From Amorphophallus konjac (Eukaryota > Streptophyta > Magnoliopsida > Alismatales > Araceae): a DNA stretch of 64,000 nt. Under the pieces are notes generated by a model. It ran no database searches. It saw only the letters and a list, made by a program, of their open reading frames with translations, and was not told where the DNA came from. This document shows, in pieces, positions 1 through 9,961 of the stretch. Each line of letters starts with the position of its first letter. Position 1 is the stretch's first letter. Location: positions 169,924,334-169,988,333 of the forward strand of contig CM040120.1 of NCBI GenBank assembly GCA_022559845.1. The letters are read 5' to 3'. The translations under genes were made by a program, and so were the position numbers.

Positions 1-1
1 C

Positions 2-1015
2 CAACCAAGAGGAGGCGCCAGAGATCAAGTAAGTCGCCTCCATCTATTTTTGCTCCATGGCCTCATCACTTGTCAACCCATTCGCCTCATCACGCTCCTC
101 CTAAACACCTTCCAAAACATCCTACATTACCCCCAGAATTCTCTTCCATTTGCTGCCCACATATCTGCCATTCTGGAAGCAGCAAAAATACCATTTCCCC
201 ATGCTCCGCGCATTGTAATTTCCAAATGGCACATCTACAACTTTCACTTCGTGACCACATTTTTGGGGTTTAAGAAGGTAGGAGACCAAATTCAGCGCAC
301 TCTACCATCCAAGGGCAAATCCACGGCTCCATTGCCACCCTCTTCTCCACCACATACACCTATACAAGTTAGTCCTACTGTCACACCTCCACCTGTGGTG
401 CCTCAAGCTACCCCTACTACCACCACTACTGCCCATCCTTCAGCTTCCCTTTCTATAGTGCCCTGGCATCCAGGCATTGCTGCCACTCATGCTCAATCTA
501 CTTCTGTTCCACCTACCCAAGCTCCATCTCATTCTGTTCCACCTACCCAAGTTCCACCTACCTCCACTCCTTCTACTTTTGCTCCACCACCATCCTTCAC
601 ATCCAACACTGAGTCTCACGGAGTGCTTCTCCAGATAGCATCTCAGTTGTCCTCTCTCACCACCCAATTCCATTCCTTTCAAGAGAATATGAATGCTGCC
701 ACCGGGCGCCTGGAGCAGAAAGTCCAAAGGCTGGAACAACAGATGGAGGCCAGGTTCATCAAGCAAAAGGAATACACTGACCATGCTAGTTCTCGGTTCA
801 ACAGACTAGTTGGCACCTTAGGTCAAGTGTCAGAAGAAATGGGAAACCGCATAGAGTTCACCACCAAGCAGAATGAAAAGTATCACAATGCTACTATCTC
901 CGAGATCCAGAAGCTCAGGCTCTCTTATGCCCACATTGTTGACAAGCTGGATCGCATGGCAGAGAACGTGAAGCCAGAGACCTCCTCATCCTCCTCAGAG
1001 GGATTGTTCAAATGA
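2..1015 (+). pseudogene. env-like ORF3 of an upstream Sirevirus-type copia copy (5' part outside window)
   Basis: The reading frame is open from base 2 to the TGA at 1013-1015. It is the C-terminal part of the ORF also found complete at 9962-11601. From the N side it has the end of a domain like the 'putative plant transposon protein' domain (hydrophobic, region 30-270), then a Pro/Thr/Ser-rich linker with the repeated motif VPPTQ (about 330-600), then a helical, coiled-coil-like C-terminus rich in Gln/Glu/Lys (about 620-990) ending in a Ser run. Sireviruses carry such an env-like ORF between pol and the 3' LTR; a role in envelopes is unproven. This copy has one base more than the downstream copy near 95-100 and reads straight through, so here the frame is intact. 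Only the left truncation by the window makes it partial. Confidence 0.75.
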
Positions 1016-1032
1016 TCTTCTTTTTGCTGTTG

Positions 1033-1046
1033 ACAAAGGGGGAGAT
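1033..1046 (+). promoter_or_regulatory. secondary polypurine-tract-like site
   Basis: An ACAAAGGGGGAGAT run lies just after the env-like stop codon. It closely resembles the tract that abuts the LTR at 1298-1311. Extra copies of the polypurine tract before the 3' LTR are a known Sirevirus trait. The same site recurs at about 11619-11632 in the downstream copy, and a similar GAGGGGGAGAAAAAG lies at 8842-8856. Confidence 0.55.
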
Positions 1047-1297
1047 AGGACTTTATGTGTCATTGTGTGTCTAGTTGTGTGTCTAGATGTGAGTCTAGAT
1101 TGTCAAGTTTACTTTGTCTACGTGTCCTTAGTGTCTTAATTCTTTTTTGAGTCTCTCATGTAAGTAGTGCTATAGTTTTTGAAAGGCACATCAAACGAAT
1201 TGTCTGAATGAAATCTGTGCTATGATAGCCTTGAATGCAATATCAAATGAATTTTATAGTCTGTTGTTTGTCACAATGACTCATGGTTGTCATCATC

Positions 1298-1311
1298 AAA
1301 AAGGGGGAGAA
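1298..1311 (+). promoter_or_regulatory. polypurine tract of upstream copia copy
   Basis: AAAAAGGGGGAGAA sits directly before the LTR start TGTTG at 1312, the position where plus-strand DNA synthesis is primed. The identical tract at 11884-11897 precedes the last LTR. Confidence 0.85.
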
Positions 1312-1570
1312 TGTTGTGCATCCCTTGGTTTTGATGATGACAATAGGATATGTTTGATTAATCAAGTTCTATATTGTTTCATAACAAATACAAGTGGTTT
1401 GATTGTTCCTTCAAAGTATTGGACTCATGACTATTTGATGATGACAAATAATGTTTCTGATCAACTCAATATAAATCTGATAGTTCAATTTATTTCTGAT
1501 AAGTTAAGTAATTTCAGGTCCACTGAAATCCAAGTGGAATCAACAAATCAGAAGAAGTGTCAAAGGCCGC

Positions 1571-1852
1571 TTGTCGACCAGGGAAGTGGTTATGGTCGAC
1601 CAACGAACCCAGCCAGAAACGTTTCAAGTCATCCGTCTTCTGCATGTGCCTTGGCTGTCGACCAAAGCCCCACTTCTGGTCGACCACAGAACAGCCAGAA
1701 CATCAGACAGAACTGACGGCCATCTGTAATTCGCCCCTTGTCGACCAGCGACAAGGCTGTGGTCGACCACGGGGGACGCGAGTGTCAGCCAGAATGGAAC
1801 CGCCATCAGGACACTGCTTGTTGTCGACCAGGGACCGTGTCATGGTCGACCA
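1571..1852. repeat. four GTCGAC pairs, 22-nt pitch, in copia LTR
   Basis: GTCGAC occurs at 1573/1595, 1657/1679, 1740/1762 and 1823/1845. Within each pair the starts are exactly 22 nt apart, and the pairs repeat every 83-84 bp. Each site is usually embedded in the 10-bp palindrome TGGTCGACCA or TTGTCGACCA. The second LTR carries the same array at 12157-12438. Confidence 0.9.
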
Positions 1853-2460
1853 CGGGCGTTATAGCGTCCAGAACCGAACTGTAACCGAATTCTGTTTTGG
1901 TTCCTTAAAACCTGCAGATTGTTGTTGCAGGTTGTTGGGCAGTTCAAATGATGAGATTCCGCACGGGAATCAAGGAGAGAATCGTGCTTAGAAGTGGTCA
2001 AACTTATTGTAGTCATTGGATTTAACCTTCTCCCTGCTTTTTAGCAGATTGATGCGCGATCTGAATTTTGAGCGGGAAAAGCTTCAGACTTGGAAAAGAA
2101 TCTGCATAAAAGTAGAAGGCCACGGATCGCTAAGGCAAGCACACAGAGGGAGCATAGAACCGAAGCTAAGAAACACACCTACATCACAGGACGAAGTAGC
2201 TCACCATCAATCAGATATCTGCAGAAGACTGAAGGCGTTCTCATTTACTGCAGAAGAAAGACTGGGCTTCAAGCTGTGCGACCTCCAGCAACAAAGCAGC
2301 TGAAGGCATCCGATTGGAAGCTCTACAGGGAGTCTAGTCTTGTTATTTATGTGATTAAGTCCCAGGCTGAATTCTTTACTTTGTTACAAAAGTCCATATT
2401 CAGTCCTGTTGCATCATCCCACCTTCACATCATTTCTATTCATCCTTACACCAAGTGTCA

Positions 2461-2544
2461 AGCTGTGAGGCAGCGGATTCAAGCTGTGTGTCAGCTGGTA
2501 CAAGCTGTGTGTCAGCAGGAACAAGCTGTATGACAGCAGTGTCT
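2461..2544 (+). repeat. 21-bp tandem repeat, about 4 units
   Basis: Units start with AGCTGTG at 2461, 2482, 2503 and 2524 and alternate AGCTGTGTGTCAGC with variable tails. The array is repeated at 13047-13130 in the other LTR. Confidence 0.85.
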
Positions 2545-2833
2545 TGTGTTTTGATTGAGATCAGAGGTTCTCATTAGTGAAGCCTTGCTTGAGTTAAGCA
2601 AGGGGTGGATGTAAGTCTCGGGAAGAGACTGAACCACCTTAAAAATCCTATCTTGTGGTTTGCTTATGTGTGTGTGTGCTTTTCTATGTGTTTGTTTTCT
2701 TCACTGATATCAACATCAATTCTGTAATTCGTTAATCACCGGCAACTCACTTAGCCAATAGATATTAAATCTGAAAAAGGGGGAAAGATCTATTCACCCC
2801 CCCTCTAGATCTATTCAGTCCGTACTCAACACG

Positions 2834-2846
2834 TGGTATCAGAGCC
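2834..2846 (+). promoter_or_regulatory. primer-binding site, initiator tRNA-Met
   Basis: TGGTATCAGAGCC begins two bases after the LTR end (CAACA at 2827-2831). This is the usual plant copia/gypsy match to the 3' end of initiator methionine tRNA and fixes the LTR boundary and orientation. Confidence 0.92.
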
Positions 2847-2859
2847 AGACTCTCCAAAA

Positions 2860-5184
2860 ATGTGGTCTAACAACCAGGAGAGGCCTGCCGGACTGAACTC
2901 TAGAAGTTTAATGGCTGAGGGACACTCAGTAACTAGACCACCATATTTCGATGGAAATGATTTCTCATACTGGAAAAATCGTATGCAGGTGTTCTTGAGA
3001 GCACAAGATCATGAGATGTGGAGAGTAGTAAGCCGAGGACCCTACGAGCTGCCCGATGATGAGGATACCTGGACCAGAGAACAAGTCAGAAAATCAACCA
3101 TCAACTGGGGAGCCATGAATGTAATGCAATGCGCACTACACCCCACGGAGTTCTCACGAGTTTCACAATGTGCAACGGCCAAGGAAATGTGGGATCGACT
3201 AGTAGTAATCTATGAAGGTACTTCAGAGGTAAGGGAGTCAAAAGCAAATATGCTAGTTTCAGAATATGAAATGTTTAGAATGAAAACTGACGAAAATATT
3301 TCTGAAATGTATGCTAGACTAGTGCAATTAACGAATAGTTTAAAAAGTCTAGGGAAAACCTACAAGGAACAGGAATTAGTAAGGAAGATCCTAAGATCCC
3401 TCACTCCTATGTGGCATACCAAGGCCACAGTAATTGAGGACTCAAAGAACCTCACAACTATGACTGTGGATGAACTGGTAGGTTCCCTAATGGCATATGA
3501 GGTCAACCTAAAGAGAAAGGAAGATGAGGGCAAGAAAAAGAAGCAGCTCGCCCTGAAAACTAAAGTAGGCACCTCTGAATTATCTGACACTGATAACTCA
3601 TCTAGCACAGGTGATGAAACTGGCGAACTAGCCATGTTAACAAGAAAGTTCAGAAGGTTCCTGCGGAAGGAAGGTAAGGGATTTAAAAATCCTAAGGGCA
3701 CGGTAAGGAAATCATCCCGGTTTAAGTTTGACAAAAACAAAGCTTCATCTAACAAGCTTGTTTGCTACAACTGCAGGAAGCCAGGACACGTGAAGGCAGA
3801 ATGTCCAGAGGCTCCTAAGAAATCAAGCTACAAGTGGAAAGGCAAGAAACCAAAGGCAATGATAAGCACATGGAGCGAGGAAGAGGAAAGCAGCGAAGAG
3901 GAAACAACCTCCGAAGAAGAAGAAGGAAACACATGTTTAATGGCCAAAGGAGACAGCAACGATCTTGAGGTAACCTCCCCTTTTCAAGATTTTTCTAGCT
4001 CAGATTGGGAAGGAGTCTACTCAGACTTACTTGATGCATATGAAAGAATTAGAAAGGAAAATAAGAGTTTGAAGAAAAAACTTAATCAGGTCAACAATGA
4101 CAGCATCCCATTTGTCAACAGAACTGAACTAGAATTAGAAATCACCACCTTGAAAAATAAGCTGAAACAATACGAGACAGATGAAGAAACTGTCAAAGGG
4201 CTGTTAGAAGAAAATGAGTCACTGAAAAACACAATTGATGAGGTAAAATTAAAGACTCAAGAAAGTGAACAACAAACTAAGGAAACTCAAGAAAGAAACA
4301 ACTCACTCAAGGAGGAAAACTGTAAACTTCTGGAAGAAATAGAAAGAATCCAGAGTGAACTGAAAAACAAACAGGAAACCTTGGAAAAAATGACTAAAGG
4401 TCAAGAAAACTTAAATGCTGTCTTGGGAATAAAAGTAAACTTTCAAAAAGAAGGATTAGGATACAATCCTACGGCTAAAAAGGAATTCCAAACAAAAACC
4501 ATAACTGGGACTGCTGACTCAAAAGGAAAAGGGCCCCTAATCAATCTATATCAAAACAAACAAGAGGATGTAGCTGAATGCTCCTCCAAAAGGAATAATG
4601 TCACCAAGGAAGAGAGAAACATTAAAGAGAAAACAGTCAATCAACATAAGCTTAAAAATAATAGACAAGAAACTCAAATTCACAGAAATAACCAAACAAA
4701 CCAAGCACTAAATCAAGTTAAAAGACATAAATCTGAAAAACAAGGTGTCTGGAGACAGGCTGGTCGACAACCGACCCCTCCTCTGTCGACCAGAGGATCT
4801 GCCAGAACAGGCGCTGGCGTCTGGAGAAGCAGTGGTCGACCACAGGCATACCAGATGTCGACCAGAGGAACTGCCAGAACAAGCGCTAGCTTCTGGAAAA
4901 GCGATGGTCGACCACAGACACACCAGATGTCGACCATGACCAGACACGCAAACAGAAACCACAGATTTTCTAAGGTGAAACAAAATGAAAATTGGAAATC
5001 AAAAAGGTGGATTCAGATTAAAGAAACATTAGAACAAAAGCCACCCAATCTGAACAAGTTCAGAGACGAAAAATTAAACTGCTCTAACAAAATCTGGGTT
5101 CCCAAAGGATTGTTACAGCAATTTCACAATTTTACAAGTTATCTTGGACCCGGGTACCATTGGGGTCCAAAAATTTCTGTGTAA
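2860..5184 (+). pseudogene. gag: copia gag with zinc knuckle and coiled coil
   Basis: ATG at 2860 (or the conserved-looking MAEGHS at 2911) opens a nucleocapsid/capsid polyprotein that forms the virus-like particle. The N-terminal region (2911-3520) matches copia gag: a Trp-rich start like FDGNDFSYWKNRM, then a helical capsid domain. A CX2CX4HX4C knuckle (CYNCRKPGHVKAEC) lies near 3762-3803, an acidic patch at 3870-3930, a long Lys/Glu coiled coil at 4020-4400, the Sirevirus-like motif FQKEGLGYNP near 4441-4470, and a 24-residue repeat at about 4787-4930. A TAA at 5182-5184 stops translation before the protease in the same frame. It may be a damaged codon or a real gag/pol boundary; I cannot tell from one copy. 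Confidence 0.85.
4761..4936 (+). repeat. 72-bp in-frame tandem repeat carrying three GTCGAC pairs
   Basis: GTCGAC occurs at 4763/4785, 4835/4857 and 4907/4929. All three pairs are 22 nt apart and the pairs repeat every 72 bp. Because 72 is a multiple of three, the gag frame is kept and encodes a repeating 24-residue unit with SGRPQ and MSTRG motifs. Confidence 0.88.
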
Positions 5185-8100
5185 TTCATGATGCAGGAAT
5201 GTCTGGCAGCCATGCACAATAAGTGGTACTTAGATAGTGGTTGCTCAAGACACATGACGGGAGACAAGACCAAGTTCTCCCAACTAAGCTCAAAAGATGG
5301 AGGTTATGTGACCTTTGGAGGAAATAACAAAGGTAAGATCATCGGGACAGGTAAAATAGGTAAGAACTCCTCAAACAGTATTGAAAATGTACTGCTGGTA
5401 GATGGACTGGAATATAACTTGCTGAGCATCAGTCAGCTTTGCGACAAAGGCCATAAAGTAATATTTGACTCCAAGATCTGCAAGATTATTGAACCAAATT
5501 CAGATACAGTCAAGTTTATGGGCCAGAGAGTAAACAATGTCTACATAATAGACTTGGATGATCCAGCCCACTCCAACCTGTGCCTAACCGCCAAGAAAGA
5601 GGACCTGACCTGGCTGTGGCACCGAAGGCTAGGGCATGTTAGCTATAGGGTGTTGCATAAACTTGTGAAGAATAAAATGGTTCTTGGTATGCCTGAAATT
5701 TCGTTTGCTCAAAATGTCAAAGTATGTGAATCATGTACCCAAGGTAAGCAAACAAGAAAATCATTCAAAGGTAGAACTGAAAGTCAATCTTCTAGACCAC
5801 TAGAACTTGTGCACATGGACCTTTTTGGCCCAACAAGAACTGCTAGTCTTAGTGGTAAGAGATACGGTTATGTACTAGTTGATGATTTCTCTAGATTCAC
5901 ATGGGTAATATTTCTATCTCATAAAAGTGATGCTTTTTCTGAGTTTCAGGAATTCTACAAAAGAATGAAGCAGGATGGCAAGTCCAAAGTGTGTACAATC
6001 ATATCTGACCATGGGGGGAGTTTGAAAATTCTGACTTTGACTTATTCTGCAGAAACAAGGGCATAACCCACAGATTTTCCTCACCAAGGACTCCAGAACA
6101 AAATGGAGTTGTGGAGAGAAGGAACCGCACTCTTGTCGAGATGGCTAGAACCATGCTGGTTGAAGCTAAACTTCCAAGGAGATTTTGGGCAGAGGCAGTC
6201 AACACAGCATGCTACATTGTAAACCGAGCAATGGTAAGACCGGCTAGTGAAAATACACCATATGAAATGTTCAAAGGTAAGAAACCATCCCTAGCCCATT
6301 TTAGAATTTTCGGGTCAAAATGCTTTATCCATAACAATGATAAAAGGGCCTTGGACAAATTTGAACCGAAGAGTGATCCAGGAATATTCTTGGGCTATTC
6401 GGACCGATCAAGAGCCTATAGGGTCTTTAACACCAAAGATCAAGTTGTTGAAGAATCCCCTCATATTTCATTTGATGAAATCAATGATTTTGGCAAAAAT
6501 GAAAAGGTTTGCAAGGAAGAAGAAGATGGAGAATTTCTGAATGACAAAGAAGAACCGATGGAGAATGAAGAAGCACAGAATCAAGAAAGCAATCGAGGTA
6601 ATTCCAATGATCAAACCGAAGGAGAGGTCAACTCAGGTAACAATCTTGAAAACTTAAGACTTCTTAGAGATCATCCCATAGAAAACATCATTGGTGGAAT
6701 TCATGATCCTAGGAAGACTAGATCTCAATTAAAAGAAATCAATGAACTAGATCAACTTGCACTTGTGTCCCAAATAGAGCCCAAATCAGTAGAGGAAGCA
6801 TTAAAAGATGACTCATGGATAAATGCTATGCATGAAGAACTAAATCAATTTGAAAGAAATCAGGTGTGGAGTCTTGTCCCTAGACCTTCATCTCACCCCG
6901 TTATTGGAACCAAATGGGTCTATAAAAATAAGCTAAGTGAAGAAGGGGTTGTAATGAGAAACAAGGCTCGGCTGGTGGCTAAAGGGTACAACCAGGAATT
7001 TGGGGTTGATTTTGAAGAATCATATGCTCCAGTTGCTAGATTAGAAGCCATCAGGATATTGTTAGCCTTTGCAGCATCTCATGGAATCAAACTACAACAA
7101 ATGGATGTAAAAAGTGTATTTCTAAATGGAATAATAAAAGAAGAAGTCTATGTGGAACAACCCCCTGGTTTTGAAAATGATGAACTTGCTAATCATGTTT
7201 TCAAATTGCATAAAGCTTTGTATGGATTAAAGCAGGCTCCACGGGCTTGGTATGAAAGGTTGAGCTCCTTCCTCACCAAGAAGGGATACATAAGAGGTAA
7301 AATTGATCAAACATTGTTTTCCAAGACCCAAGGTAAGCATATACTAATTGTACAAATCTATGTGGATGATATTGTGTTTGGATCTACCGAAGCTTCTTTA
7401 TGTACTGAATTTGCAAACTTAATGACCAATGAGTTTGAAATGAGTTTAATGGGTGATTTACAGTTTTTTCTTGGATTGCAGATCGTACAATGTAGAGAAG
7501 GATACTTCATAAATCAATCCAAGTACATAAAGGAGATGCTGAAAAAGTTTGGCATGGAAAGCTGCAAACCAATTGAGTCACCCATGGGTACAAATGCAAC
7601 ATTGGAAGCTGATGTAAAAGGTAACATGGTAGATGCCAAGAAATACAGAGGTATGATCGGGTCCCTGCTATATTTAACTGCTTCAAGGCCAGATATTCAG
7701 TTTAGTGTATGCATGTGTGCTAGATATCAGTCTAGCCCTAGAGAATCACATTTAGGGGCTGTCAAGCGTATCCTTCGATACATTGCCGGCACCCAAGAAT
7801 TGGGTTTATGGTATCCTACTTACTGCAAACTAGATTTGATTTCAAATTCAGATGCTGATTATGCTGGTTGCAAAATTGATAGGAAGAGTACTAGTGGTTA
7901 TTGTCAAATATTGGGTGGATGTTTAATATCATGGGCTTCTAAAAAACAGCATTCTGTGGCACTCTCCACTGCTGAGGCTGAGTATGTCGCAGTAGGGAGC
8001 TGTGGTACACAGGTTTTGTGGATAAAACATCAACTCCAAGACTACAATGTAGATCTTGGATGTGCACCTATTTTCTGTGACAACACTAGTGCTATTAATT

Positions 8101-8315
8101 TGTCTAAAAACCCCATTCAACACTCTAGGACAAAACACATTGAGATCCGTCATCACTTTCTAAGAGATGAGGTCTCCAAAGGAAATTTCATGCTTCATTT
8201 TGTAGAAACTGAAAAACAACTGGCAGACATTTTCACAAAACCCCTTAACAATGACAGATTTTCAACTCTAAGAAGGGAGTTAGGAATTTGTAGAATTTCT
8301 CCTGAAAATTCTTGA
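5185..8315 (+). pseudogene. pol: copia pol: protease, integrase, RT, RNase H; one frameshift
   Basis: Domains run in copia order. Aspartic protease has DSGCS near 5230. Integrase has its HHCC zinc region (HRRLGH, CESC) at 5620-5740, then catalytic Asp residues in HMDLFGP and SDHGG and the Glu in VERRNRTL near 6113. RT spans about 6820-7560 with YVDD near 7360, and RNase H about 7850-8230 ([14 protein letters not shown]). The frame changes at a G6 run at 6013-6018: the first frame ends at 6066, while the integrase core resumes in another frame and stays open to the TGA at 8313-8315. A single-base slip is the simplest reading. The protein would cut the polyprotein, copy the RNA and insert the DNA; as written this copy cannot make an intact enzyme. 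Confidence 0.9.
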
Positions 8316-8478
8316 AATAATCATATTCATGTGTACACTGCATAGATTCTGTCATTTCTGTCTAAGTTATGTCAACTAGGTCTCTAGTACTAGTCAGGTT
8401 TTTGAGTTTGGAAGTCTAGTGTCGGGTGCTACTTCAGCAAGTTCTACAGAATACTGGTTCTCTACGGCTCATCTCTTG

Positions 8479-8656
8479 TGGTCGACCACAGACAAGGCGC
8501 TGGTCGACCAAGGCATCAGGACAGGAAATAGTTGGTTCTGTGACTTCGCAGTTGTCGACCACAGGCAAGGCGCTGGTCGACCAAGGCATCAGGACAGGAA
8601 ATAGTTGGTTCTGTGACAGCACAGAGGTCGACCAAAGGCACCTCTATGGTCGACAG
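8479..8656. repeat. 73-bp tandem repeat carrying three GTCGAC pairs
   Basis: GTCGAC occurs at 8481/8503, 8554/8576 and 8627/8649. Each pair is again exactly 22 nt apart and pairs repeat every 73 bp. The first two units are nearly identical and include GGCATCAGGACAGGAAATAG; the third is diverged. Confidence 0.88.
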
Positions 8657-9261
8657 AGGATCTGAACAAGGGAAAATGGATCTAAAAAGGCTACTGGTTC
8701 TGCTAGGAAATCCTCTGATCTAAGTGAACTTTTGTGCTCAGTTTCTTCACTCATTCATCCTTATCCATACTTCCCATCCCTTGTGTCTCTATATCTCTTC
8801 ATGGCCAACATTTTTTTATCTTCAGCAAGGACTCATAAATTGAGGGGGAGAAAAAGTGTAAACTCATTCCTTGATAAAACATTGAAAAACCTAACCATAT
8901 CCTTCAATAAAATCACCAAGGTAATCATTAAGAGTAGAGGTTGAGTGTAGTAATGAGAATTTGAACTGTACTACTGCAATAAATTCAAACCATAACTATG
9001 ACTCTGTCACAAGATTTTGAGGACTTATGATTTTTAGTAATGAGACTGTTTCTCTACCTGTGTTTGTGCTGAACAGTAAAAATAAACTTAAATTTAACAT
9101 GTATGTACATGGAATACGCCATAATTCTGCCTTCATGGTAGAGCAATGGATTGAGGTCTGAGAAACTACTGTTCTTCATCTCAAAGCAAAAAATTAGCTG
9201 AAAAATAGATGGGAGACCAGTGTGTCATGAAGATCCAATCTAACTCTGCTGATATTGATTG

Positions 9262-9412
9262 GGCATACTGAGTAACTGGGGATATTGGCGTCTGATAAAC
9301 GTATATCCTCACGGATAAAAGGTGTGTCCTAGTCATTTGTGGAATGGTTAGGCATGCTAAGTAGCCGGGGTTTCTGGCGTGTACAAAGCGTGTCTCCTCG
9401 TGTAGAAAAGCA
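9262..9412 (+). repeat. imperfect direct repeat (two units of about 62 bp)
   Basis: Units 9262-9326 and 9351-9412 share GGCAT-CT-AGTA-C-GGG...TGGCGT...CTCCTC spacing with many substitutions. Function unknown. Confidence 0.5.
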
Positions 9413-9853
9413 TGTGATCAACCTGACCACAGCTCTCAAATGATTCAAAAAGAAAATTTAAAGCATCACAAAGGCAGAGAAAATGGTTGACCTAAAGCAT
9501 AGCATGCAAATACAAGTTTAAAAACACTGTTCAGCTAGCATAGTTAGTCCAATTATCTCTTGAAATATATTATAAGTTCAAGGAGCCATGTGAAAGAAAT
9601 TGGATATGGGGAGTCAATTTATTGGTGCAATACTTTCAAATTCATTGAACCACTATACCCACTCTATTTGGTCACAAGGTGGTCTTTGCATAAGGGTGGA
9701 AAGGTTCCATAAGTGTTCTGTTAAAGAAAGGGCGTACACTTTAATACCTTCCAAAAAGTTGAGTAATGCTGATTAAATCCTGACCGCTCGTTTTCTGCAT
9801 CGTGATGGTTCACTGTCCCAGTTCCTTTAAGACCCAGCCCTACTGCCCTATCC

Positions 9854-9860
9854 TATAAAT
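9854..9860 (+). promoter_or_regulatory. TATA box upstream of env-like ORF
   Basis: TATAAAT lies 102 bases before the ATG at 9962. It is followed by a C/T-rich leader of the kind seen in plant 5' UTRs (CTTCCTCTCCCGTTCTCTCTC), and the start context is CCACCATGTC. This suggests the env-like ORF has its own promoter rather than depending only on the LTR. Inferred from sequence only. Confidence 0.5.
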
Positions 9861-9961
9861 TGCCACGGCTGGGTCCCTATTTTTTCTCATCCGCCGCCCT
9901 GTACTTCTTTCGCATTCTTCCTCTCCCGTTCTCTCTCGTCTTTCTCTCACATCCCTCCACC

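Larger units (their letters stand above)
1312..2831 (+). repeat. copia LTR shared by two element copies (1520 bp)
   Basis: The LTR begins TGTTG after the polypurine tract and ends CAACA before the primer-binding site, giving matching 5-bp terminal inverted repeats. It has the same length as the LTR at 11898-13417. I saw only two substitutions between them (near 2131 and 2138), so the insertion is young. It is at once the 3' LTR of the truncated upstream copy and the 5' LTR of the complete copy. It contains four GTCGAC pairs (1571-1852) and a 21-bp tandem repeat (2461-2544). Short ORFs inside it differ in frame and look like chance. Confidence 0.93.
8316..9853 (+). other. pol-to-env spacer of copia element
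   Basis: About 1.5 kb with no convincing gene. It holds three GTCGAC pairs (8479-8656), a PPT-like GAGGGGGAGAAAAAG at 8842-8856, an imperfect direct repeat of about 62 bp (9262-9326 and 9351-9412), and ends in a TATA box. A 70-codon ORF at 8732-8944 has no recognisable features. Confidence 0.7.

Noticed and set aside
1222..2533. Several ORFs of 95-164 codons in the copia LTR, repeated at 11808-13119
   Set aside because: They overlap in different frames, cross the PPT and the GTCGAC repeats, and carry no domain. Open frames are expected in a young repeat.
9121..9200. tRNA-like segment (TGGTAGAGCAATGGATTGAGGTC)
   Set aside because: It has a chance A-box-like string, but I could not fold a complete cloverleaf or find a B box.
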